Below are positions 24,512 through 33,236 of a stretch of DNA of 49,212 bases, piece after piece (within the stretch, counting starts at the first letter, position 1; each line of letters starts with the position of its first letter). The DNA is from Geobacter argillaceus. GTDB lineage: Bacteria > Desulfobacterota > Desulfuromonadia > Geobacterales > DSM-12255. The stretch is taken from contig NZ_VLLN01000029.1 of the NCBI RefSeq assembly GCF_007830735.1, positions 1-49,212 of the forward strand. Direction: 5' to 3'. Position numbers and translations under genes: made by a program. Under the pieces are notes generated by a model that did no database searches, was not told the DNA's origin, and saw only the letters and a program-made list of their open reading frames with translations.

Positions 24512-25276
24512 ATGGACCGCAGAATGCTCGTAATCGCCCACCGGGGAGCCTCGCACGATGCCCCGGAAAATACCCTCGCTGCCTTCCGGCTGGCTTGGGA
24601 GCAGGGAGCGGATGGTATCGAGGCGGACTTTCGCCTGACCAGGGACGGGAAGATCGTCTGCATCCACGACGATACAACCGCCCGCACTGCCGGCAAGGTC
24701 GTTGCGGTGGCCGATGCTTCGCTGGCTGAGCTCCGCCGGCTCGATGTCGGCGCTGGCAAGGGTGAACGCTGGCGCGGCGAGCTGATCCCGACCCTGGAGG
24801 AGATCCTTGCCGAACTCCCGACCGGGAAGCGGATCTTTATCGAACTGAAGGGGGGGCCGGAGATGGTGGCGCCGCTGCGGCAGATCCTCACCGGTTCGGG
24901 GATCGCTCCGGAGCGGGTTAGGCTGCTCGCCTTCAGTCCGCTGCTGGTTGGGCTGCTCAAGGAGCAGTTGCCGGAGTTCAGGAGCTGTCTGAACCTGTCG
25001 TACCGCAGGGTCGGAGGGGTTCGGACGCCGCGCCCGGACCAGGTGGCCGCACTGCTGGCCGGCTGCCGGGCCGACGGGCTCTCTTCGGCATCCAGTCCGC
25101 TGCTCGATGCCGGTTTCGTTGCGGAGCTGCGCCGGACCGGCCTGGAACTCCATGTCTGGACTGTCGATGCTGTGCGCACTGCCCGCCATTACCGGGCACT
25201 GGGGGTCGATTCGATCATGACCAACCGGCCCGGGCTGGTGCTGCCGGTCATTCTGTCGGACAGGAGCTGCCGGTGA
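24512..25276 (+). CDS. glycerophosphodiester phosphodiesterase
   Basis: A protein of 254 residues. ATG 24512 has TTGAGGAGCC before it; the frame is open further upstream but that part overlaps the previous gene. The signature VIAHRGASHDAPENTLAAF holds the catalytic His-Arg and the conserved Glu-Asn, then ADGIEADFRLTRDGKIVCIH with the Glu-x-Asp metal ligands and the second His. This is the GDPD (UgpQ/GlpQ) TIM-barrel family, which splits glycerophosphodiesters into glycerol-3-phosphate and an alcohol. No signal peptide is present, so it is the cytosolic UgpQ-like type. It overlaps the acyltransferase-hydrolase gene by 4 bases (GTGA). Confidence 0.9.
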   Translation: MDRRMLVIAHRGASHDAPENTLAAFRLAWEQGADGIEADFRLTRDGKIVCIHDDTTARTAGKVVAVADASLAELRRLDVGAGKGERWRGELIPTLEEILAELPTGKRIFIELKGGPEMVAPLRQILTGSGIAPERVRLLAFSPLLVGLLKEQLPEFRSCLNLSYRRVGGVRTPRPDQVAALLAGCRADGLSSASSPLLDAGFVAELRRTGLELHVWTVDAVRTARHYRALGVDSIMTNRPGLVLPVILSDRSCR

Positions 25277-27432
25277 ACCGCTACGCCTACCTGACTTCCG
25301 GCCGGGCCATCGCGCTGATGGAGGCCGTCTCCCGGGTGCGGGTGAACATCCATGGCCGGGAGCAGATCCCGGACGGTTCCCTCATCTTCGTCATCAACCA
25401 CTTCACCCGGATCGAGACCCTGCTCCTCCCGTACCATATCTACTCCCTGACCGGCCGGCCGGTATGGTCGCTGGCCGATGCGGCCATGTTCGGCGGTACC
25501 CTCGGCAAGGTGCTGGACGCGGTCGGCGCCGTTTCGACCAGTGCGCCGGACCGGGACCGGCTGATCGTGAAAAACCTCCTGAGCGGTGAGGCCAACTGGA
25601 TCATCTTTCCCGAAGGGTACATGGTCAAGGACAAGGCAATTGTCGAAAAGGCCCGTTACGCCATCTTCCGGGCCGGCGGCCGGCTTCCCCCCCATACCGG
25701 GGCTGCATCACTGGCGCTCAGGACCGAGTTTTACCGGCAGCGTCTGCGCCTGCTGGTTCGGGAGCTGCCCGACGAGGCGGAGCGTCTGCGGCAACTGTTC
25801 GGCATCGATGACCTTGCGCCGGTGCTTGCCGGCCGGACCCTGATTGTGCCGGTCAATATCACCTATTACCCGCTCCGCGCCCGGGAAAATGCCTTGAGCC
25901 GCCTCGCCGACCGGTTTTTCGGTCAGGTGCCGGCGCGCTTCCACGAGGAACTCCTCACCGAGGGGGCGATGCTTCTCGAAGGTGTGGACATCGACATCCG
26001 TTTCGGCCGCTTCATAGAGGTGGGCGAGCGTCTGGAGAGCGTCCCGATCAGGCGGGACGTCTCCTCGCTCAAGCGGATCGATTTCAACGACCGCCTTCCG
26101 TCCCATCTGGAGATACGGCGGGAGGCCAACCTGCTCACTAAGCGTTACATGGGGGCGATCTACGGGCTTACCACGGTAAACCACGACCACCTCTTCGCGT
26201 CGCTGCTCCGCGCTCTCCCGTTCAGGGAGTTTGCAGCGGACGATTTCCGGCGCCGGGCATTCCTGCTCATCCAGAAAATGGGGGAGAGCGGCCTGTGCCG
26301 GCACCAGAGCCTGGAAAACAGCCAGATCGCCCTGCTCACTGACGACCGTTACCACAAATACCGGGAATTTCTCGCCCTCGCCCTCGAAACCGGTGTGCTG
26401 CGCCAGAAGGGGCCGCTGCTCGTCAAAGACCCGGCAAAATTCTCGTCTTCCTTTGATTTGCATCGAGCCCGGATCGACAACCCGATCGGCGTGGTGGCCA
26501 ATGAGGTGCTGCCACTGGTCAGGCTGCAGCGGCTGGTGCGGATCATGGCCTGGCTGCCACCTCAGATGACGCGGTACCTGGCCGGTCGCCAGCTCCTGCG
26601 CCAGGCGGAGCGGGATTTTGCTGCGGATTACCACGCCTTCTTCCACACCGGCGAGTCAAAGGGACGGGACGTCGGCCGGCCGATACTGATCCGCGGCTCA
26701 AGCAGGGAACTTGGTGTCGTCCTGGTTCACGGGTTTCTGGCCGCGCCGGGGGAACTCAGGGGGCTGGCCGAGTACCTCGGCCGGCAGGGTCTGTGGGTCT
26801 ACGTGACGCGCCTCAAGGGGCATGGTACCTCGCCGGAAGACCTTGCCCGGCAGAGTGGCAGCGACTGGCGCGAGTCGGTCGACGTCGGGTTCGCTGCCAT
26901 GGAGCTGATCTGCAAACGGGTGGTCGTCGGCGGGTTTTCGTTCGGCGGAGGTCTGGCACTGGAGTGCGCGGCCCGGCTCGGCAGTGTGGCCGGGGTCTTT
27001 GCGGTCTGTCCACCCATGCGGCTGCAGGATATCTCGTCGCGGTTCGCCCCGACCGTTGTGGTCTGGAACCGGCTCATGGATTTCCTCAAATATCACGAAC
27101 GGAAAAAGGAGTACGTGGAGATCGTTCCCGAGCATCCGGAGATAAATTACCACCGGCTTCCCGTTGCGGCGCTGGCGGAGATGGGAGCGTTCATGAAAGA
27201 GCTGGAGCCGAAGCTGCCGTCCGTTTCCGCGCCGGCCCTGGTTATCCAGGCGAAAGGGGACCCGGTGGTCGATCCCGCCGGATCAAAGCTGCTCTATGAC
27301 CGGCTCGGTTCCGGGCAGAAGGGCTACCGGTTGTTGAATCTCCACAACCACGGCATCCTCCAGGGGGAGGGGGCCGACAGGGTCTACGCGGTCATCGGGG
27401 AGTTCATCGAAAAGCTACGGGGATTGAGGTGA
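25273..27432 (+). CDS. fusion of PlsC-like acyltransferase and alpha/beta-hydrolase
   Basis: A protein of 719 residues that starts at GTG 25273, overlapping the GDPD stop. Residues about 20-300 are a PlsC-like acyltransferase: motif I VINHFTRIETLL (His43, with Glu48 in place of the usual Asp of NHx4D), motif III IIFPEGYM (Glu114). Residues about 478-719 are an esterase/monoacylglycerol-lipase-like hydrolase: VVLVHGFLAAPGELRGL, nucleophile Ser556 in VGGFSFGGGLAL, acid Asp in IQAKGDPVVD and His in NLHNHGIL. The middle (300-470) is unassigned. An enzyme holding both an acyl-adding and an acyl-removing module, next to a glycerophosphodiesterase, suggests lipid remodelling or an acyl-transfer relay. 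Whether both sites are active is unknown. Confidence 0.75.
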   Translation: MNRYAYLTSGRAIALMEAVSRVRVNIHGREQIPDGSLIFVINHFTRIETLLLPYHIYSLTGRPVWSLADAAMFGGTLGKVLDAVGAVSTSAPDRDRLIVKNLLSGEANWIIFPEGYMVKDKAIVEKARYAIFRAGGRLPPHTGAASLALRTEFYRQRLRLLVRELPDEAERLRQLFGIDDLAPVLAGRTLIVPVNITYYPLRARENALSRLADRFFGQVPARFHEELLTEGAMLLEGVDIDIRFGRFIEVGERLESVPIRRDVSSLKRIDFNDRLPSHLEIRREANLLTKRYMGAIYGLTTVNHDHLFASLLRALPFREFAADDFRRRAFLLIQKMGESGLCRHQSLENSQIALLTDDRYHKYREFLALALETGVLRQKGPLLVKDPAKFSSSFDLHRARIDNPIGVVANEVLPLVRLQRLVRIMAWLPPQMTRYLAGRQLLRQAERDFAADYHAFFHTGESKGRDVGRPILIRGSSRELGVVLVHGFLAAPGELRGLAEYLGRQGLWVYVTRLKGHGTSPEDLARQSGSDWRESVDVGFAAMELICKRVVVGGFSFGGGLALECAARLGSVAGVFAVCPPMRLQDISSRFAPTVVVWNRLMDFLKYHERKKEYVEIVPEHPEINYHRLPVAALAEMGAFMKELEPKLPSVSAPALVIQAKGDPVVDPAGSKLLYDRLGSGQKGYRLLNLHNHGILQGEGADRVYAVIGEFIEKLRGLR

Positions 27433-27516
27433 TTCTGCCGGGCAGAAACCGGCTGACCTTGTTTAGCGGGGCGCTGCCTTCCAATTCAGACTGCGGAAAA
27501 CAGTGCCGATTCATGG

Positions 27517-28908
27517 TCATCCGGCAAGGGTGAAATAAAAGACCGCTCCTTTGCCTTCCTCGCCTTCCGCCCAGATCTTCCCACCGTGCCGCTCGATGAT
27601 TCGTTGCACCGTGGCCAGCCCGATGCCTGTCCCCTCGAACTCTTCCCCGTGCAAACGTTCAAACACCCGGAACAGTTTATCCTTGTAGGCCATGTCGAAC
27701 CCCACGCCGTTATCCTTCACAAAAAACAGCTCTGCACCGCGTTCCCGTATGCTGCCGACAGATATGGCCGCCCGGGGGGTTCTCGACGTGTATTTCCAGG
27801 CATTGCCGATCAGGTTCTGGAGAACCATGTCCACCAATAGTGCATCACCCCGGGCGGTAAGCCCTTCTGCAATTTCGATCCGCACGGCTCGCCCCGGTTC
27901 CGATTCACGGAACATGGCGGCTGTCTTCTTGGCACGCTCGCTGAGGTTCAAATCGACAATTTTAATATCTGCCCGGGATATTCGGGAAAAAAGGAGCAGG
28001 TCATCGATCAGCGCCCCCATGCGGCTGCTGGCAGCACAGATTCGATCAAGATAGCCGCACCCCTGAGCGTCAAGCTTCTCACGGTACTCCTCTTTGATTA
28101 TGGCGGTAAAGCCATTGATATGCCTGAGCGGTGCCCGCAAATCATGGGAAACCGAGTAGCAAAACGATTCAAGTCCCCTATTTGCCGTTGCCAGTTCACT
28201 GGTACGTTCAACCACTCGTTGTTCCAGTTCATTGTTCAAGCAGAGGAGTTCTTCCTCCGCTCTTTTCTGGGCCGTGATGTCGACAAAACTCTCGATAAAA
28301 TGGGGGATACCGTTCAGGGTTACGCGCCCGACCGTTTTCAGCACCGGCACTTCGCTGCCGTCAGCAGCCAGAATTATTCGTTCGGTATTGTCGATCGAAA
28401 GGTTCAGGTCTTTCATGGGGCACGTACCGTTGCAGGCCGGACAGATGAATTTGAAGCAGACCTGTCCGATGATGTCGGCGCGCTGACGGCCGATGATGCG
28501 CATGGCGGTGTCATTTGCATCCGTTATCACATTATCTTCTTCCCGTACCAGGATGATCCCGGACTCGAGGGAGGAGAAAATGGTCTGCAGGAACTCTCGG
28601 TTCTCGTTGAGTGCGCTGTTTGTGTCATGCAGATGCATGAGGATGTGCGAGAACGATTCGGTGAGGATGCCGATCGGGTCAAGTTCCAGCAAGGTATCGT
28701 CATCAAGTTCTTCCGGGCGGAGTGGCAGAGTACCCATGACCTCGAGCATCTGGTCGATTTTCCGACGGATATAGCTGGCCTTGTCTGCAAGCCGCTCGCG
28801 CAGCCGGGCATTTTCCGCCCGCAGTTGTTCGAGTTCCGGTACGGGTGCGGCGCCTGCGAGAGGGGGGGGAGTTGTGTCGTCGTGAGCGGGCCAGTACTGA
28901 TCACTCAT
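27517..28908 (-). CDS. soluble PAS histidine kinase with a Cys cluster
   Basis: A protein of 463 residues. The start at 28908 (MSDQYWPAHDD) overlaps the tusA stop; an in-frame Met 10 codons upstream is less likely. A coiled-coil (about 25-60) is followed by a PAS domain (about 105-225) that includes Cys151, Cys156, Cys159 and Cys163 in CFKFICPACNGTCPM, then SIDNTERIIL. A second coiled-coil leads to HisKA with His255 in VSHDLRAPLRH and an HATPase with N, G1 and G2 boxes (NLIGNAWKYTS, KDNGVGFDM, GTGIGLATV). No membrane helix is seen. The four-Cys loop could bind metal or an Fe-S cluster, or sense thiol state. It is the last gene of the YeeE-TusA operon, so a sulfur-related signal is plausible. 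No response regulator is adjacent. Confidence 0.85.
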   Translation of the reverse strand: MSDQYWPAHDDTTPPPLAGAAPVPELEQLRAENARLRERLADKASYIRRKIDQMLEVMGTLPLRPEELDDDTLLELDPIGILTESFSHILMHLHDTNSALNENREFLQTIFSSLESGIILVREEDNVITDANDTAMRIIGRQRADIIGQVCFKFICPACNGTCPMKDLNLSIDNTERIILAADGSEVPVLKTVGRVTLNGIPHFIESFVDITAQKRAEEELLCLNNELEQRVVERTSELATANRGLESFCYSVSHDLRAPLRHINGFTAIIKEEYREKLDAQGCGYLDRICAASSRMGALIDDLLLFSRISRADIKIVDLNLSERAKKTAAMFRESEPGRAVRIEIAEGLTARGDALLVDMVLQNLIGNAWKYTSRTPRAAISVGSIRERGAELFFVKDNGVGFDMAYKDKLFRVFERLHGEEFEGTGIGLATVQRIIERHGGKIWAEGEEGKGAVFYFTLAG

Positions 28909-29155
28909 GAGCGGTAACCTTGATGGCGTAATATCCATTCTCAGCAGTTACGTCGACGCAGAACCCCATATTTTCCATCGCCTCCGGGATCGTTTGGGTC
29001 GAGTCGCGGTTGGCGGTCAGAAAGAGGAGTTCTACGTCGCCATTTTTCAGGGCAGTAGCATGACGGTTTACTTCCCGGAGCGCTATAAGCAGCGTGGCCG
29101 GACAGATCTGTCCCCGGATGTCGAATTCGATGACGGCATGTTCAACTGATGTCAT
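28901..29155 (-). CDS. TusA/SirA-family sulfur carrier protein
   Basis: A protein of 84 residues starting at ATG 29155 with GAGGT upstream; a longer start 4 codons earlier would overlap the yeeE stop. The family signature is IEFDIRGQICPATLLIALRE with the sulfur-carrying Cys18 in C-P-A-T (family consensus CPxP). The C-terminal GYYAIKVTA matches the final strand. TusA proteins carry persulfide sulfur between desulfurases and acceptors. It lies 8 bases after the YeeE gene, a common pairing in which the carrier takes sulfur from the transporter. Confidence 0.88.
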   Translation of the reverse strand: MTSVEHAVIEFDIRGQICPATLLIALREVNRHATALKNGDVELLFLTANRDSTQTIPEAMENMGFCVDVTAENGYYAIKVTAHE

Positions 29156-29163
29156 GTGGGACC

Positions 29164-30327
29164 TCATTGTTTCGGTACAACAGGAAGAACAGGGGAGCAG
29201 CCGGGCCGCTCCTCATTGAGTATCCATTTTACCAGGATACGACCTCCAAGCCACGCCCCGGGAAGCATCCCCGCCAGAAAGACGATACTCGTAAGAGCGA
29301 ATATCGGCAGCCCGCCCAGTAAATGCCAGACATTGCATGACGGAGCCATGCGCGCTGCCAGACCCATGAGCATTCCCCCCACCATCGCCGATACGTACTG
29401 CCGCCGAGGAGCAACGCTGCTGGTGGCAAACTCGCCGAGCCGCAGGGCGGATAGCGTTCCGCCCAGCACTATGCCGGCAATCAGCGGGAACTGGATAATG
29501 GCGATTCCGTCCCAAGCGGGTCCCGGCCCGCCGCTCAGGACATTCCCTGTCAGCGGGTTCCGGTAGGAGAGCGGCTGAGACGAGAAAAATTCCAGCGACG
29601 CCACATGCTCCGGGAACAGGGTCTTTTCGACCAGCGCCCCCAATTTTGCGTAGGCGTTGGTGACTCCCAACGGCATCCCGATCAACACATATGAGGAGAG
29701 GCTGACGAAAGCCAGCACCAGAGCTGCCTGCCACAGTTGCAATGCCCCTCTGGTGTGCAGTTTGCGGGTCATCAGTCCTCTTTGTGCCCAATATGCCACC
29801 AGTGCGCCAAGGATTGCAACAGTGACGACAACCAGTGGCGCCGGCGACCAGTGGAGATAGTGCGGAAGGGTGCTCGTGCCGGAGAACATGGTGGTTGCTG
29901 CCAGTAACTGTTTCCAGGCGGGGTGGAATTCGGCGTACAGGGTGCTGCCGATGATCAGGCCGATGAATACCACGAAGCTCAGGAGGTTGCCCGCCCCCAT
30001 GCGGTAGAGGGTTCCAACCACACACCCCCCGGCCAGAACCATGCCGACGCCGAAGAGCATTCCCCCCAGAAAGCCGGCACCCGTAGCCGGCCCGAGTAAC
30101 GGGAACGGGTAGAGTGGCAGCAGGCCGCAGAGACGGGCCGCTTCAAACAAGGTCATGGTCACTGCCAGGTAGAGGACAAGCGCACGCAGCTTGGCAGCCG
30201 TGTTGAAAAGGAAGAGATCCCTGAACATGCCGGCAATGCAGAAGTCTGCTCGATGCATGGCAAATCCGGCGATGCCGCCAAGGAGAAAACCGATGGTGAG
30301 TAGCAGTATGCTGTGTGAATCGATCAT
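29164..30327 (-). CDS. YeeE/YedE-family sulfur (thiosulfate) transporter
   Basis: A 387-residue integral membrane protein with about ten hydrophobic helices. Three conserved Cys motifs of the YeeE/YedE (DUF395) family are seen: HRADFCIAGMFRD (Cys30), GGCVVGTLYRMGAG (Cys102) and MAPSCNVWHLLGGLP (about residue 345). In characterised YeeE (TsuA) such cysteines line the thiosulfate path. The gene heads an operon with tusA and a PAS kinase and has a good promoter (30368-30395). The transported substrate could be thiosulfate, sulfide-like sulfur or selenium, because YedE relatives serve selenium metabolism. Confidence 0.85.
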   Translation of the reverse strand: MIDSHSILLLTIGFLLGGIAGFAMHRADFCIAGMFRDLFLFNTAAKLRALVLYLAVTMTLFEAARLCGLLPLYPFPLLGPATGAGFLGGMLFGVGMVLAGGCVVGTLYRMGAGNLLSFVVFIGLIIGSTLYAEFHPAWKQLLAATTMFSGTSTLPHYLHWSPAPLVVVTVAILGALVAYWAQRGLMTRKLHTRGALQLWQAALVLAFVSLSSYVLIGMPLGVTNAYAKLGALVEKTLFPEHVASLEFFSSQPLSYRNPLTGNVLSGGPGPAWDGIAIIQFPLIAGIVLGGTLSALRLGEFATSSVAPRRQYVSAMVGGMLMGLAARMAPSCNVWHLLGGLPIFALTSIVFLAGMLPGAWLGGRILVKWILNEERPGCSPVLPVVPKQ

Positions 30328-30367
30328 GCACCCACTTTCCCGGGGAGAGAAATGACCTCGTGGGCAT

Positions 30368-30395
30368 ATTATCTATATTTCATTAGTTTTGTCGA
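30368..30395 (-). promoter_or_regulatory. promoter of the yeeE-tusA-kinase operon
   Basis: On the minus strand TCGACA (30395-30390), a 16-base spacer and GATAAT (30373-30368) match the sigma70 consensus at 5/6 in each box. Transcription would begin near 30361, giving a leader of about 33 bases. Confidence 0.6.
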
Positions 30396-30409
30396 GGGAT
30401 AAAACCTGA

Positions 30410-31174
30410 TCATCGTCCGATCGGGCAGACTGAGTAACATTTGAAGCAATGATACTGGTAGCCGATGAACGAGGCCTGGTACAGGCGCATATATTCAGGG
30501 GTCGCCAGCATTTTTTTCTGATCTTCGGGCGGGGTGTCGACAAACCTTTTCCAGAAGCGGATATTGGCCCCTATGCCGTACGGTTGGGAATGTACCAGGC
30601 ATTTCATCTGCTCGGTTTTCCCCTCGCTGGCAAGGGCGTTTCCCGGGCAGCTTTCGACGCAGAGATTGCAGCCGGTGCACAGCTCCTGCGTGACCGGCGG
30701 GTCGGCCGCTAGCTCGATATCGGTCAGAATCGTGCTGAACAGCACCCTGGCACCGAGGGTCGGGTGGATGACGAGATTGTGGCGGCCCCAGCTGCCCAGA
30801 CCGGCGGCGATGGCGGCATGGCGATGGGAAAAGTCGCCGATCAGGCCGAACTTGGCTTCCGGGGAGATGTCCGACGGGTATGACATCGGAATCATCATCG
30901 CCTTGGCACCGTATTCCCGCTCCAGCAGGTGCGACAGTTTGTAACTGCTGGATTTCATGAAGTCCATGATGGCAAGTCTGCCACCCATGGCAATCCTCAT
31001 GTTCTCGCTCTCGCAGTGGGAGGCTTCCCGAAAGGCCATGACGATCAACGTTCGTGCCCCGGGGAAGATGGTATCCAGAGCCGGCGTCAGAGGGCTGTCA
31101 TAGCCGGCTGCGGCAGCAAACCCCACATCATCCACACCCAGTTCCAACGCATACGCCTTGATGTTCTGTTTCAT
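30410..31174 (-). CDS. 4Fe-4S protein of the epoxyqueuosine-reductase-like family
   Basis: A protein of 254 residues. The C-terminal part has the two-cluster pattern CTGCNLCVESCP, a separate Cys in EQMKCLVH, and CFKCYSVCP near the end. The N-terminal part has VDDVGFAAAAGYDSPLTPAL and TLIVMAFRE, and the middle GDFSHRHAAIAAGLGSWGRHN resembles the cobalamin-binding part of QueG ('...AA..AGLG..G.N'). It is shorter than QueG (about 380 residues), so it belongs to the wider QueG/reductive dehalogenase-like group and need not make queuosine. It starts 25 bases after the MarR gene and is probably cotranscribed and regulated by it. Confidence 0.75.
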   Translation of the reverse strand: MKQNIKAYALELGVDDVGFAAAAGYDSPLTPALDTIFPGARTLIVMAFREASHCESENMRIAMGGRLAIMDFMKSSSYKLSHLLEREYGAKAMMIPMSYPSDISPEAKFGLIGDFSHRHAAIAAGLGSWGRHNLVIHPTLGARVLFSTILTDIELAADPPVTQELCTGCNLCVESCPGNALASEGKTEQMKCLVHSQPYGIGANIRFWKRFVDTPPEDQKKMLATPEYMRLYQASFIGYQYHCFKCYSVCPIGR

Positions 31175-31199
31175 GACCGTATCCCTGTGCCTTTCTTTC

Positions 31200-31658
31200 C
31201 TACGTTGTCGACATACCCGGTTTGTCAGCCATACCTTCCAGAGCCGTAACCAGATGACCGAGCATCTGTAACCGTTCCGTACCGATCTGCTGCTTCATCT
31301 GCCGTTGCACTGCCCGCCATTGGGGCTGGGCCTGCCCGATGGCGTGCCGGCCATGTTCGGTGATGCTGATCTGCCGCTCCCGCGGGTCCGGTGAGGGGCA
31401 GTTTTCGATGAAACCGGCGCTCTCCAGGAGCTTAAGGTTTCTCACCAGAGTGGTTCTCTCCAGCATCAGGATTTTCGCTAACGAACTGGTGGTGAGAGGG
31501 CCATGGGCATCGATATTCATCAGGGCGGAAAACTGGGTCACCTTCAGGCCGCTTGGTTTCAATGCCTGATCATATATCTTCGTGATGGCACGTGATGCCC
31601 GGCGTACGTTCAGACAGACGCATATGCTGGGCTTAGGGATGGGTTTTCCTGCTGGCAT
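31200..31658 (-). CDS. MarR-family transcriptional regulator
   Basis: A protein of 152 residues from ATG 31658, with GGAG upstream on the minus strand; an ATG 10 codons earlier is less likely. It shows the MarR winged-helix core: LKVTQFSALMNIDAHGPLTT, LAKILMLERTTLVRNLKLLE and the wing DPRERQISITEHG. Near the N-terminus ICVCLNVRRASRAITKIYD contains a C-x-C that could be redox-active, as in some MarR proteins. A 14-bp palindrome (31676-31689) just upstream is a likely operator. The target set probably includes the downstream Fe-S protein gene. Confidence 0.88.
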   Translation of the reverse strand: MPAGKPIPKPSICVCLNVRRASRAITKIYDQALKPSGLKVTQFSALMNIDAHGPLTTSSLAKILMLERTTLVRNLKLLESAGFIENCPSPDPRERQISITEHGRHAIGQAQPQWRAVQRQMKQQIGTERLQMLGHLVTALEGMADKPGMSTT

Positions 31659-31675
31659 GGTTTCTCCGATTTTTG

Positions 31676-31689
31676 CGTGCATATGCACG
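31676..31689. promoter_or_regulatory. palindromic operator candidate upstream of marR
   Basis: CGTGCATATGCACG is a perfect 14-bp palindrome ending 17 bases before the MarR start codon. MarR proteins bind short palindromes near their own start sites, so autoregulation is likely. No second copy was seen nearby. Confidence 0.5.
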
Positions 31690-31990
31690 TATCATGCGGT
31701 TGGTTATTTTGCAATGGGAATTAGGATCTCTCCTCGGGGCGTTGCGACTGTCGAGAGTTGTTCTGCTCCTCTTTCCGGTAACATACCTGCCATTGTAATA
31801 TGCTAATTAAATGACTTGGTTGTGAGATGAATTGATATAAATTAGCTGTGACTTATTTGCTTCTGTATGTCATTTGATCGATAGGAATACATATGATAAT
31901 TTGGTAATGGTTTGAAAAAACGATATCATTATGCTGCTTCATGTTTTGCAAGTTATTCTTGAAGGTTATATGCTCGTATTCAAAAAAATG

Positions 31991-32019
31991 TTGACAACGT
32001 TACTATCACAAGGTAGTTT
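31991..32019 (+). promoter_or_regulatory. promoter ahead of the tandem riboswitches
   Basis: TTGACA (31991-31996), a 17-base spacer and TAGTTT (32014-32019) lie about 20-25 bases before the first aptamer. The preceding 31700-31990 is AT-rich and holds no recognisable gene. Confidence 0.5.
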
Positions 32020-32040
32020 CAGACAAAATATTGCAGAAAA

Positions 32041-32150
32041 GATAGACGAGAATACTAAACCATCCGTAAGGATGGGGCGGAAAGCCTATAGGGTCTTACA
32101 GAGACAGCCGGGTTGCCGAAATATCACTTGATATTAGGCCCCCGGCTTTT
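32041..32150 (+). promoter_or_regulatory. GEMM-I riboswitch 1 (cGAMP type) with terminator
   Basis: The core reads AATACTAAACC (32051-32061), stem CCATCC-GTAA-GGATGG with a GNRA loop, GGGCGGAAAGCC, a GTCT/AGAC helix, and AGCCGGGTTGCCGAAATATC. This is nearly identical, from memory, to the Geobacter GEMM-Ib aptamers that bind 3',3'-cGAMP. In hand alignment to Vc2 the G20 position is A32054. AGCCGGG (32106-32112) can pair with CCCGGCT (32141-32147), with an inner ATATCA/TGATAT stem, and a T-run follows: an intrinsic terminator whose 5' arm overlaps the aptamer. It is the first of two tandem copies controlling the cytochrome gene at 32437. Confidence 0.88.
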
Positions 32151-32177
32151 CTGTGTTCTCATAGTTTATTTTTTGGC

Positions 32178-32287
32178 GATAGCCGATAATACTAAACCAT
32201 TCGCGAGAATGGGGCGGAAAGCCTATAGGGTCTCACAGAGACAGCCGGGTTGCCGAAATATCACCTATATTCGGCCCCGGCTTTTTT
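32178..32287 (+). promoter_or_regulatory. GEMM-I riboswitch 2 (cGAMP type) with terminator
   Basis: A second copy follows the first by about 30 bases: AATACTAAACC (32188-32198), stem CCATTC-GCGA-GAATGG with a GNRA loop, GGGCGGAAAGCC, GTCTC/GAGAC helix, AGCCGGGTTGCCGAAATATC. The base equal to G20 is A32191. The stem bases differ from copy 1 but keep pairing (CCATCC/GGATGG versus CCATTC/GAATGG), which supports the fold. AGCCGGG (32243-32249) pairs with CCCGGCT (32276-32282), followed by a six-T run. The cytochrome start is 150 bases downstream with CGGAGGA as ribosome site. Transcripts must pass two terminators. Confidence 0.88.
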
Positions 32288-32436
32288 GTGTCCGGACATA
32301 AATAAGCCGGGGCTAACATAGGGAGGTGTGTCTGAACTGAAAGCGTAGATTGTATGAACAACTGTTTATCTGTTGGAGAGCAACAATCAACTACTGACAA
32401 GAACAATCAACAATCACAATCAATCGGAGGATACAC

Positions 32437-33030
<594 letters not shown>

Positions 33031-33104
33031 CTATACGGCAGGTTGGGCGCCATCTAGTTTTTGTCCCCAGCCCGGATCACTGCCTGCCCCAACGTTTGAC
33101 CACA

Positions 33105-33130
33105 GGTGCCCTTCCTTCGGGGAGGGCACC
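33105..33130 (+). terminator. hairpin after the monohaem cytochrome gene
   Basis: GGTGCCCTTCC (33105-33115), a TTCG tetraloop and GGGAGGGCACC (33120-33130) make an 11-bp stem with one G-U pair. The following sequence is only moderately T-rich (CCTTATTCCTT), so termination may be partial, with some read-through into the TolC-like gene. Confidence 0.55.
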
Positions 33131-33236
33131 CCTTATTCCTTCTGATGCCGAAGATATTTCCAATCTCTCACATTCCACGTGAAATTTACCAAACAGCCGC
33201 CATCAGTGGCCGATATGCACGTAAACAGGCTGAGTC

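Noticed and set aside
31931-32301. Two short plus-strand open frames whose proteins share a repeated segment
   Set aside because: The shared peptide is only the translation of the two riboswitch aptamers; ribosome sites are absent.
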